A stretch of DNA of 25,228 nucleotides, taken from NCBI RefSeq assembly GCF_902388705.1, contig NZ_CABMQJ010000035.1, positions 1-25,228 of the forward strand, written 5' to 3'. This DNA is from an uncultured Alistipes sp. (lineage in GTDB: Bacteria > Bacteroidota > Bacteroidia > Bacteroidales > Rikenellaceae). Positions 7,351 to 14,334 of this stretch are shown in pieces. A model generated the notes under the pieces. It was not told the origin of the DNA. It did no database searches and was given only the letters and a program-made list of their open reading frames with translations. How positions within the stretch are numbered: position 1 is the stretch's first letter; the number at the start of each line of letters is the position of its first letter. Made by a program: the position numbers and the translations under genes.

Positions 7351-8049
7351 ATGAAAAAGATTGTGGTTTTTACCGGCGCGGGAGTGAGCGCCGACAGCGG
7401 GCTCGCAACGTTCCGCGACTCCGACGGATTGTGGGCCGATTACCGTATCGAAGATGTCTGCACGCCCGAGGCGCTGGCGCGCAATCGTGCTACCGTCGTT
7501 GAGTTTTATAACCTGCGCCGCCGTGAAATGCTCGCTGCGCAGCCCAATGCGGGGCATGCGGCCATTGCGGACTTGGAGCGGGATTTCGATGTCGAGGTGT
7601 TGACGCAGAACGTCGACAACCTGCACGAACGCGCCGGGTCGTCGAAGGTGACCCACCTGCACGGCGAGCTGACCCGCCTCCGTTCGTCGCGCAATCCCGA
7701 CCTGATTGTCCCGCTCGAAGGGTGGGAGCAGAAGCCCGACGCCACGGCACCCGACGGGGCGCTCCTGCGGCCGCATATCGTCTTTTTCGGCGAGGCGGTG
7801 CCGATGTTCGAACGTGCCGCCGAAATTGCGCAGACCGCCGACGTTATGGTCGTGGTGGGCACTTCGCTGGCGGTTTATCCCGCCGCATCGCTGGTGCGGT
7901 ACGTGCGCCCCGACATTCCGATTTATGTCGTCGACCCCGGCAGGCCCGATACGGGCGGCATCCGCAATCCGCTGACCGTCATTCGCAAGCGTGCCGCCGA
8001 GGGCATGCCCGAACTGGCCGGATTGCTGCGGGAGCGGTATAAAGAGTGA
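7351..8049 (+). CDS. cobB: NAD-dependent protein deacylase, Sir2 family
   Basis: This 232-aa sirtuin removes acyl groups from lysines, using NAD. The NAD motif FTGAGVSADSGLATFR lies at residues 7-22, TQNVDNLHERAG at 85-96, and the catalytic His is probably His104 in HLHGEL. Tyr53 and Arg56 (FYNLRR) match the Tyr/Arg pair that lets class III sirtuins such as E. coli CobB accept succinyl-lysine. The four zinc-binding cysteines of the family are absent: the only Cys is C37, outside the zinc region. RPHIVFFGEAVP and VGTSLAVYPAA complete the fold. It lies 3 bp after a small membrane protein gene and is the last gene before a strong terminator. Confidence 0.92.
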   Translation: MKKIVVFTGAGVSADSGLATFRDSDGLWADYRIEDVCTPEALARNRATVVEFYNLRRREMLAAQPNAGHAAIADLERDFDVEVLTQNVDNLHERAGSSKVTHLHGELTRLRSSRNPDLIVPLEGWEQKPDATAPDGALLRPHIVFFGEAVPMFERAAEIAQTADVMVVVGTSLAVYPAASLVRYVRPDIPIYVVDPGRPDTGGIRNPLTVIRKRAAEGMPELAGLLRERYKE

Positions 8050-8093
8050 TTTGCAGCGGAAAGGGCGAAGTGTCCGTATCGCAATGTGATAAG

Positions 8094-8122
8094 AAAGGGA
8101 GCCGGTCACCGGCTCCCTTTTA
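8094..8122 (+). terminator. Rho-independent terminator after cobB
   Basis: A perfect 12-bp stem AAAGGGAGCCGG/CCGGCTCCCTTT with a TCA loop (8094-8120) is followed by a short T-rich tail. It lies between the convergent cobB and meaB genes. The A-run on its left side means it may also work weakly for the minus-strand gene. Confidence 0.9.
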
Positions 8123-8145
8123 TTGTATCCCGTTTTCGCAAACAG

Positions 8146-9261
8146 CTATTTCAAATCCTTGAAGTAAATATCCAGCAGCTCCTTGGCGGCGATGAACGAC
8201 GAGATTTTGTCGTCCAGCACGCGCTGTTCGTATCCGGCGATGTGCGCCTCGACCGCCGGGTCGTGGTAGAACGAGTTGCGCAGCACTTCGTTAATCGACT
8301 CGTACATCCAGTACTTGTTTTGGCGGTTGCGGTTGTGCCGGAAGAAATCGTTGGCCTGGATATGGTCGAGGAACTCCTCTACGCCTTTCCACACCTCTTC
8401 CAACCCGGTTCCGGCCACCGCCGAGCAGGTGAAAACCTTGGGCCGCCATCCCGATTCCGGCACCGGGAACAGGCGCAGCGCCCCCTGGAACTGGGTGCGG
8501 GCCAGTTCGGCCTTGTGGATGTTCTCTCCGTCGGCCTTGGTGATGACCATGATGTCGGCCATCTCCATAATGCCGCGCTTGATGCCCTGCAATTCGTCGC
8601 CCGCGCCCGAGATTTGCAGCAGCATGAACATGTCGACCATCGAATGCACGGCCGTTTCGGACTGTCCTACGCCTACCGTTTCGATGAAGATTACGTCGAA
8701 TCCGGCAGCTTCGCACAGCACGATTGTTTCGCGTGTCTTGCGCGCTACGCCGCCGAGCGACCCTGCCGAGGGGGAGGGGCGGATAAAGACGTCGGGGTTG
8801 GCGGAAATACTCTCCATGCGGGTCTTGTCGCCGAGAATTGAGCCGCCGCTGCGCTCCGACGAAGGGTCGATGGCCAGCACGGCCAGCTTGTGCCGCAGCG
8901 AGGTGACCATGTTTCCGATGGCCTCGATGAAAGTCGACTTCCCGGCCCCCGGCACGCCCGTGATGCCGATGCGCACCGATTTCCCGGCGTGGGGCAGGCA
9001 GCGTTCGATGATCTCCTGCGCCTGCGCGTAATGGGCCGGATTGTTCGACTCGATCAGCGTGATGGCCTGCGAGAGGGTGGTGATGTTGCCGGCGAGAATG
9101 CCCGCGACATACTCTTCGGTCGTGAGCTTTTTCTTTTTGCGGCGGGTGAAATAGGGACTTACGATGGGTTGGTCGGCGACGCCCTCCGTGACGTTGAGCG
9201 CCGTATCGTGGTGCGTATCTGCGTACTCTTTTTCGTAATGGTTTATCTTGGTGAAAGACAT
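8146..9261 (-). CDS. meaB: Methylmalonyl-CoA mutase-associated GTPase MeaB
   Basis: This 371-aa G3E-family GTPase assembles and protects adenosylcobalamin-dependent methylmalonyl-CoA mutase. The P-loop GVPGAGKST lies at residues 102-110. DPSSERSGGSILGDKTRM (132-149) and IETVGVGQSE (193-202) are signature stretches of the MeaB/ArgK family, and TKAD (241-244) gives guanine specificity. Residues 1-45 are a hydrophilic N-terminal extension with a KKKK patch. It follows the TlpA-like gene by 4 bp. The mutase is not in the window, but the epimerase and decarboxylase of the same pathway lie 2 kb away on the other strand. Confidence 0.95.
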   Translation of the reverse strand: MSFTKINHYEKEYADTHHDTALNVTEGVADQPIVSPYFTRRKKKKLTTEEYVAGILAGNITTLSQAITLIESNNPAHYAQAQEIIERCLPHAGKSVRIGITGVPGAGKSTFIEAIGNMVTSLRHKLAVLAIDPSSERSGGSILGDKTRMESISANPDVFIRPSPSAGSLGGVARKTRETIVLCEAAGFDVIFIETVGVGQSETAVHSMVDMFMLLQISGAGDELQGIKRGIMEMADIMVITKADGENIHKAELARTQFQGALRLFPVPESGWRPKVFTCSAVAGTGLEEVWKGVEEFLDHIQANDFFRHNRNRQNKYWMYESINEVLRNSFYHDPAVEAHIAGYEQRVLDDKISSFIAAKELLDIYFKDLK

Positions 9262-9265
9262 AGTT

Positions 9266-9736
9266 TTATTTGCTTGATTTTTCGATGATTGCGGGTGTCA
9301 GCTGCAACGAATTTCCCATCCACAGCGCCCGGTTTTTGGCGTCGACCAGCACCCCGAACGGGACGTACTGCACGCCGAATGCGGTGAAAATCCTGTTCCC
9401 GGCGTCCATCGCCACGGAGATGTGCGGCGAGAGGAACGGGGTCAGGAGCGGCGCTATTTTGTCCTCTTTTTCCTGTGTGACGACGACGACGTGGAGTTTG
9501 GTTCCAAATTTGTCGGTCAACGCCCGAAGCTGTTTGAGCGAGGTGATGCAGGCCGGGTTCGACGAAAGGAAAAACTCGACGTAGGTCAGCGGCGGGGTAG
9601 CCGCGGGCTTCTGCCCCCGGAGCCATGCCGAAACTTTCATCTCGGGCACGCGTTCGCCGAGGGCGATATTTTGTGCCGTGGCCGCCGCAAAGGGAACCGC
9701 CAGCGCAAGGAGTGAAATAAGCAGGACTTTCTTCAT
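9266..9736 (-). CDS. Exported thioredoxin-like (TlpA-type) protein with one active-site Cys
   Basis: This 156-aa protein starts with a signal peptide (MKKVLLISLLALAVPFAAATAQ) and then has a thioredoxin-like core. Aligning YVEFFLSSNPACITSLKQL with the usual WATWCGPC stretch puts Asn60 at the first Cys and Cys63 at the second, so the CXXC pair is reduced to NPAC. The cis-proline loop is kept as YVPFGVLVD (Pro126). The ATG at 9734-9736 was chosen over an upstream start because it begins the signal peptide. It probably acts in the periplasm as a redox-related or binding protein rather than a normal disulfide reductase. It precedes meaB with a 4-bp gap. Confidence 0.8.
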   Translation of the reverse strand: MKKVLLISLLALAVPFAAATAQNIALGERVPEMKVSAWLRGQKPAATPPLTYVEFFLSSNPACITSLKQLRALTDKFGTKLHVVVVTQEKEDKIAPLLTPFLSPHISVAMDAGNRIFTAFGVQYVPFGVLVDAKNRALWMGNSLQLTPAIIEKSSK

Positions 9737-9756
9737 AAGAGCAGCCTTATTTTTAG

Positions 9757-9789
9757 CGAAGATAACAATAATTTGCCATATAGACGAAA
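9757..9789 (-). promoter_or_regulatory. Possible promoter of the TlpA-like/meaB unit
   Basis: On the minus strand TTTC (9786-9789) is followed after 21 nt by TATCTTCG (9757-9764). Each element has one mismatch to the Bacteroidota consensus. It lies 20 bp upstream of the ATG in the 70-bp divergent gap to the glycosyltransferase gene. Confidence 0.45.
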
Positions 9790-9806
9790 TTTTTTGACGC
9801 AGAGTT

Positions 9807-11207
9807 ATGAAAATCGGATTCGACGACATCCCGGCCACATCCGCCGGAACCTATTCCCAACACCTTGCCAGGCTTTTGGCCGAGTATGCCCCCGAGCACG
9901 AGTATATCGTTGACGGGAAACGCTATAAGGAGTTCGACCTCTACCACGGATTCCGCCCCGGGCTGCCCCTGCCGGTGCTGCTGCGGCGCATTCCGTGCGT
10001 GGTGACGGTGCACAACCTCAATTTTTTGCGCTACCCGCACCTCTATTCGCTGCCCGAGCGGTTGGTGCTGCTGCGCCTTTACCGCCAGGCGCTGCGCTCC
10101 GCGAGCCGGCTGATTACGGTTAACCGCGATGCCCGCGAGGAGCTTTCCGAGCGGCTGCATATCGACCCCCGCCGTATCGAGGTGGTCATGCCCCTGGCCG
10201 CCCGCGTGCCGCAGGAGCCGCCTGCCGATGCCGATCTGGAGGCCGTGCGCCGCAAATACATGCTGCCCAGGGAGTTTGTCCTCATGCTCGGGACCGTCGA
10301 GCCGCGCCACAACCACGAAACTCTCTTCGAGGCGTTTTTCTCGCTCGGGGAGCGGGCCCGCGAAACCGTCCGGACGACGGCCGCGGGACGCCGTGGCGGA
10401 AGTGCGTCCGTGCCGGAGGATGCGGACTGGGGTAAGGATGCTTCGGGACCGGGGCCGCAAACCGTGTCCCGGGAAGGTGCGCTGGCAGGCTTCGGGACGG
10501 AAGACGCATTCCGGTATGAAAGTGCCTCCGGCGCGGCGGACTGGAATGAAAATCCGGCGGCAGCGAATGCCGCTCCGGGCAGTCGTGCCGCGACTGCAAT
10601 CGGGAACGGGGAGCGGGACGGGGATATGCCGGCCGGCCGGGATGGCGTTCCGCGCAGAGGCGCATGCGGAGCCGGGAGCCTGAACAGTGCGGCCCCGGCA
10701 GGCGGCAATGCGGTGACGCACGGCCATACGCAGGCTCCGGCGGCCGGGCTGTCCGGGCTGGACAGGGTGGGAATCGTGGTGTGCGGGCGCCGCACGACCT
10801 ACTCGGACTTCCTGCTGGGGTATGCCCGCAGCAGGCACCTCGGGGCGCGTGTCGATTTTATCTATGAACTCACGCCCGACGATTTGCCGGCGCTGTTCCG
10901 TCTTGCCCGGGCTTTCGTCTACCTGCCCGATGCCGGAATCGAGGCGTCGATTGTGCCCGTCGTCGAAGCGCTGCGCGCCGGGCTTCCGATGATTTTGAGC
11001 GATACGCAGTGCAACCGCGAAGCCGCCGGCGATGCCGCCGTCTATGTGCGTCCCGAGGCGGAGGGGGAGGTCGCCGCGGCATTGGAAAACGTGCTTCTGG
11101 ACAAGAATTTCCGTCGTGAAATGCAGTCCCGCGAGCGCCGCCGGGCCGAGCTTTTTTCGGAATATGCCGTCGCCCGGAGGCTGATCGACATTTACAGTTC
11201 GCTTTGA
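9807..11207 (+). CDS. Glycosyltransferase (GT-B fold, GT4-like) with low-complexity insertion
   Basis: This 466-aa protein is a retaining GT4-type glycosyltransferase. The N-terminal Rossmann domain runs to about residue 150 (MKIGFDDIPATSAGTYSQHL; CVVTVHNLNFLRYP). The nucleotide-sugar domain starts EFVLMLGTVEPRHNHETLFEAF at 156. The E-X7-E motif is E379 and E387 in GIEASIVPVVEAL, and SDTQCNREAAGDAAVYV follows. Between about residues 190 and 317 sits roughly 128 residues rich in Gly, Ala, Asp and Pro with no recognisable fold. It interrupts the second domain between its first helix and the strand VGIVVCGRR. Without it the protein would be about 340 aa, a usual family length. The reading frame is continuous. 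The sugar and acceptor are unknown. Confidence 0.88.
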   Translation: MKIGFDDIPATSAGTYSQHLARLLAEYAPEHEYIVDGKRYKEFDLYHGFRPGLPLPVLLRRIPCVVTVHNLNFLRYPHLYSLPERLVLLRLYRQALRSASRLITVNRDAREELSERLHIDPRRIEVVMPLAARVPQEPPADADLEAVRRKYMLPREFVLMLGTVEPRHNHETLFEAFFSLGERARETVRTTAAGRRGGSASVPEDADWGKDASGPGPQTVSREGALAGFGTEDAFRYESASGAADWNENPAAANAAPGSRAATAIGNGERDGDMPAGRDGVPRRGACGAGSLNSAAPAGGNAVTHGHTQAPAAGLSGLDRVGIVVCGRRTTYSDFLLGYARSRHLGARVDFIYELTPDDLPALFRLARAFVYLPDAGIEASIVPVVEALRAGLPMILSDTQCNREAAGDAAVYVRPEAEGEVAAALENVLLDKNFRREMQSRERRRAELFSEYAVARRLIDIYSSL

Positions 11208-11262
11208 AGCGCGGGGGGTTCCGAAATGGAGCATAAATCCCGAAAAAAATACCATAAAACAC

Positions 11263-11294
11263 TTGGGTATTTCGAATTTAAAACTCTATCTTTG
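11263..11294 (+). promoter_or_regulatory. Promoter of the mce-mmd operon
   Basis: TTG at 11263-11265 is followed after 21 nt by TATCTTTG at 11287-11294, an exact -7 match with a three-base -33. Transcription would start near 11301, leaving about 60 nt of leader before the ATG at 11360. Confidence 0.75.
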
Positions 11295-11359
11295 TGTTCG
11301 CAAAATAACAACGCTGAAAAACGACACGAAATATTTACTAACTTAAATTTATTTTTGCT

Positions 11360-11770
11360 ATGAAAGTTTCTCATATCGAGCATCTTGGCGTCGCAGTGAA
11401 GAGCCTCGATGAAGCAATCCCCTACTGGGAAAACGTATTGGGCCTGAAGTGCTATGCCATCGAAGAGGTCGCAGACCAGAAAGTCCGCACCGCGTTCTTC
11501 ATGCTCGGCCAGACCAAGATCGAGCTTTTGGAGCCCACGTCGGAGGAGTCGACGATTGCCAAGTACATCGAAAACCGCGGTGTGGGGATTCACCATATGG
11601 CGCTTGCCTGCGAGAATATCGAGGAGCAGCTCGCCGATGCCGAGGCAAAGGGTATCCGCCTTATCGACAAAACCCCGCGCAAGGGCGCCGAAGGCATGAC
11701 CATCGCTTTCCTGCACCCGAAATCGACCCAGGGCATCCTGACCGAACTCTGCGAGAACAAGAACAAATAG
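11360..11770 (+). CDS. mce: Methylmalonyl-CoA epimerase
   Basis: This 136-aa vicinal-oxygen-chelate protein interconverts (R)- and (S)-methylmalonyl-CoA, linking the B12 mutase to the decarboxylase. The two beta-alpha-beta modules begin HIEHLGVAVKSLDEAI and GVGIHHMALACENIEE. His8, His79 and Glu129 lie where the metal ligands of known epimerases are. The C-terminal region FLHPKSTQGILTELCE is typical. It is the first gene after a good promoter and is followed, after a 160-bp spacer, by the decarboxylase genes on the same strand. Confidence 0.95.
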   Translation: MKVSHIEHLGVAVKSLDEAIPYWENVLGLKCYAIEEVADQKVRTAFFMLGQTKIELLEPTSEESTIAKYIENRGVGIHHMALACENIEEQLADAEAKGIRLIDKTPRKGAEGMTIAFLHPKSTQGILTELCENKNK

Positions 11771-11930
11771 CGTAACAGGAATTCGGGAAATCTCGTTTTC
11801 GCCGGAGGCGGAACGCAAGTCCCTTCAGGGGAAGGGATTCAGGGGCGGGCCCGTAAATGCAGCCGCAGGCCGCAGGCGATACCTGCCCGGGAGGTTTCCG
11901 ATTCGGAAAAATTACAAAACCTACATACTT
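11771..11930 (+). other. Spacer with three small stem-loops before mmdA
   Basis: The spacer holds a 7-bp hairpin TCCCTTC/GAAGGGA (11820-11837), a 5-bp hairpin GCAGG/CCTGC (11872-11886) and a tight TTCCGA/TCGGAA stem near 11896-11908. No T-run follows the first, so it is not a standard terminator. A processing or differential-expression role is possible; no known riboswitch class was matched. Confidence 0.4.
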
Positions 11931-13496
11931 ATGAGTGAAATTCAGAACAAGATCAACCAGCTTATCGAGAACCGCGAAACCGCGCGCCTCGGAGGTGGTC
12001 AGAAGCGTATCGACGCCCAGCATGCCAAGGGCAAGTACACGGCCCGCGAGCGCATCCAGATGCTGCTCGACGAAGGCTCCTTCGAGGAGTTCGACATGTT
12101 CGTGACGCACCGCTGCTATGATTTCGGCATGGACAAGAGCCATACTTTCGGCGACGGCGTAGTGACCGGTTACGGTACGATTGACGGCCGGCTGGTCTAT
12201 GTTTTCGCACAGGACTTTACCGTGACGGCCGGTTCGCTTTCGCTGTCGATGTCCGACAAGATATGCAAGGTGATGGACATGGCGCTCCGCAACGGCGCAC
12301 CCTGCATCGGCGTCAACGACTCGGGCGGCGCCCGAATCCAGGAGGGCGTGAACGCACTGGCCGGTTATGCCAACATCTTCCAGCGCAACGTGATGTCGTC
12401 GGGCGTCATTCCGCAGATTTCGGCCATCTTCGGCCCCTGCGCCGGCGGTGCCGTATATTCGCCCGCACTGACCGACTTCATCATCATGAAGAAGGAGACT
12501 TCGAACATGTTCCTCACGGGCCCGAAAGTCGTGAAGACCGTAACGGGCGAGGACGTGACGCAGGAGCAGTTGGGCGGCGCCGTGATGCACACCACCAAGT
12601 CGGGTGTGGCACAGTTCGCCGTCGACACCGAGGAGGAGGGTATCTCGCTGATTCGCAAACTCCTCTCCTACATGCCGCAGAACAATATGGAGGATGCTCC
12701 GCTGGCGGTCTGCACCGATAAAATCACCCGTCTGGAGGATTCGCTCAACGAGATTATCCCCGACAGCGCCAACAAACCCTACGACATGGCCGAGGTCATC
12801 AAGGCCATCGTCGACAACGGCGAGTTCCTCGAGTCGGCTGCCGGATACGCCAAGAATATCATCACCTGCTTCGCCCGCTTCAACGGACAGTCGGTCGGCA
12901 TCATCGCCAACCAGCCCAAGTTCATGGCCGGCGTGCTCGACATCAACGCCAGCCGCAAAGCGGCCCGTTTCGTGCGTTTCTGCGACGCGTTCAACATTCC
13001 GATCGTGACCCTCGTGGACGTTCCGGGCTTCCTGCCGGGTACGACCCAGGAGTACGGCGGTGTGATTACGCACGGCGCCAAGCTGCTGTTCGCATACTGC
13101 GAGGCCACGGTTCCCAAGATTACCGTTACGCTGCGCAAGGCATACGGCGGTGCCTATATCGTGATGTCGTCGAAGCATATCCGCGGCGATATCAACTATG
13201 CTTGGCCGACGGCAGAAATCGCCGTGATGGGCGCCAGCGGCGCCGTCGAAGTGCTCTACGGCAAGGAACTGAAGGAACTGGCCGAGAAGCCCGAGGAGAA
13301 GGCTGCGTTCATCGCCGAGAAAGAGAAGGAGTACAACGACAAATTCTCGAATCCCTACAACGCCGCCCGCTACGGTTATATCGACGATGTGATCGAGCCG
13401 CGCAACACGCGTTTCCGCATTATCCGCGCCCTGCAGTCGCTGGCTACCAAACGCCTGCAGAACCCGGCGAAGAAGCATTCGAATATTCCGTTGTAG
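11931..13496 (+). CDS. mmdA: Methylmalonyl-CoA decarboxylase alpha subunit (carboxyltransferase)
   Basis: This 521-aa protein is an acyl-CoA carboxyltransferase of the crotonase-fold family, which moves the carboxyl group from methylmalonyl-CoA to biotin. Family marks are GGGQKRIDAQHAKGKYTARERI near the N-terminus, VNDSGGARIQEGVNALAGYANIF, GPCAGGAVYSPALTDFI, VDVPGFLPGTTQEYGGVI, and YGGAYIVMSSKHIRGD. The length equals that of MmdA/PccB proteins. PccB-type carboxylases share this sequence, but the following gamma, biotin-carrier and beta-subunit genes show that it belongs to the sodium-pumping decarboxylase. It acts in the cytoplasm, docked to the membrane subunits. Confidence 0.95.
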   Translation: MSEIQNKINQLIENRETARLGGGQKRIDAQHAKGKYTARERIQMLLDEGSFEEFDMFVTHRCYDFGMDKSHTFGDGVVTGYGTIDGRLVYVFAQDFTVTAGSLSLSMSDKICKVMDMALRNGAPCIGVNDSGGARIQEGVNALAGYANIFQRNVMSSGVIPQISAIFGPCAGGAVYSPALTDFIIMKKETSNMFLTGPKVVKTVTGEDVTQEQLGGAVMHTTKSGVAQFAVDTEEEGISLIRKLLSYMPQNNMEDAPLAVCTDKITRLEDSLNEIIPDSANKPYDMAEVIKAIVDNGEFLESAAGYAKNIITCFARFNGQSVGIIANQPKFMAGVLDINASRKAARFVRFCDAFNIPIVTLVDVPGFLPGTTQEYGGVITHGAKLLFAYCEATVPKITVTLRKAYGGAYIVMSSKHIRGDINYAWPTAEIAVMGASGAVEVLYGKELKELAEKPEEKAAFIAEKEKEYNDKFSNPYNAARYGYIDDVIEPRNTRFRIIRALQSLATKRLQNPAKKHSNIPL

Positions 13497-13505
13497 TAGA
13501 ATCGT

Positions 13506-13856
13506 ATGACTATGAGAATATTATCGGTAATGGACTGGAGTTGGTCCGAAATGCTGTGGGTGGCCCTCATCAGCATCTGCCTGGTGTTCTTCGTACTGGT
13601 GCTGCTGGTGTTCATCATGAAGCTCTTCGGCTATGTGTTCACCCGTCGCCAGGCCGTTGTCGCGACAGACAAGCCTGTCGTGCAAGGCCAGATTCACGAA
13701 GAGGAGATCGCAGCCATCGCTACCGCCCTGAAGCTCTATCGCAGCGCCCTGCACGACCGCGAGTCGGAGGTGCTGACGATTTTGAGTATCAAGCGCGCCT
13801 ATTCGCCCTGGAATTCGAAAATTCACGGTTTAACCCAGCTTCCTGACAGAAAATAG
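13506..13856 (+). CDS. mmdD: Decarboxylase gamma/delta subunit (OadG-like)
   Basis: This 116-aa protein has one strong N-terminal membrane span (about residues 15-43, LWVALISICLVFFVLVLLVFIMKLFGYV), followed by a hydrophilic tail. That is the layout of OadG/MmdD subunits, which anchor the carboxyltransferase to the membrane part. The tail HEEEIAAIATALKLYRSALHDRESEVLTI resembles the IAAI-A-A helix common in this family, and the C-terminus SPWNSKIHGLTQLPDRK is also typical of Bacteroidales homologues. It lies 9 bp after mmdA and 12 bp before the biotin carrier. An ATG two codons in, at 13512, is an alternative start. Confidence 0.87.
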   Translation: MTMRILSVMDWSWSEMLWVALISICLVFFVLVLLVFIMKLFGYVFTRRQAVVATDKPVVQGQIHEEEIAAIATALKLYRSALHDRESEVLTILSIKRAYSPWNSKIHGLTQLPDRK

Positions 13857-13868
13857 AACAGAATAACA

Positions 13869-14330
13869 ATGAAAGATTACTCACTGAAAATCAACGGACA
13901 GAATTATAACGTTCAGATCGACGAGGTGAACGATGCCTCGACGGTTGCACACGTAATCGTCAACGGTACGGCTTACGAGGTCGAGATCGACGGCGCCAAG
14001 ACCACTGCCGCATCGCGCCCCCAGGTGGCACCTGCCCCCAAAGAGGCCAACAGCGCGAAGATTACGCCCGCAACGGCGGCCCCGGCGCCCCGCATCGGCG
14101 CCGTCGCCCCCTCATCGGGGTATGTCGTAAAATGCCCGCTGCCCGGTACCGTGCTGTCGGTCAAGGTCAACGTAGGCGATCAGGTGGCAGTCGGCCAGAC
14201 CCTTCTGGTCCTCGAAGCCATGAAAATGGAGAACAATATCGACGCCGACCGTGCCGGTATCGTAAAGCAGGTATTCGTACAGCAGAGCGCTACGGTTATG
14301 GAAGGTGATAACCTGATCGTTATCGAATAG
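13869..14330 (+). CDS. mmdC: Biotin carboxyl carrier subunit of methylmalonyl-CoA decarboxylase
   Basis: This 153-aa protein carries the biotin that shuttles carboxyl groups to the membrane subunit. The biotinylation site is Lys119 in LEAMKMENNI. The C-terminal lipoyl/biotinyl domain runs from about residue 83 (SGYVVKCPLPGTVLSVKVNVGDQV) to the end. The N-terminal 45 residues form a small beta domain, and a Pro/Ala-rich flexible linker (about 46-80) joins the two. The linker is longer than minimal but normal for biotin carriers. The stop is 4 bp before mmdB. Confidence 0.95.
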   Translation: MKDYSLKINGQNYNVQIDEVNDASTVAHVIVNGTAYEVEIDGAKTTAASRPQVAPAPKEANSAKITPATAAPAPRIGAVAPSSGYVVKCPLPGTVLSVKVNVGDQVAVGQTLLVLEAMKMENNIDADRAGIVKQVFVQQSATVMEGDNLIVIE

Positions 14331-14334
14331 CCTT

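Noticed and set aside
10374..10757. Frameshift or gene fusion in the glycosyltransferase
   Set aside because: The frame is continuous, and both flanks belong to the same GT-B domain, so an insertion explains it better.
11771..11930. Possible cobalamin riboswitch before mmdA
   Set aside because: A GC-rich stretch vaguely resembles part of the B12 box region, but the conserved blocks are not present in order and the spacer is too short.
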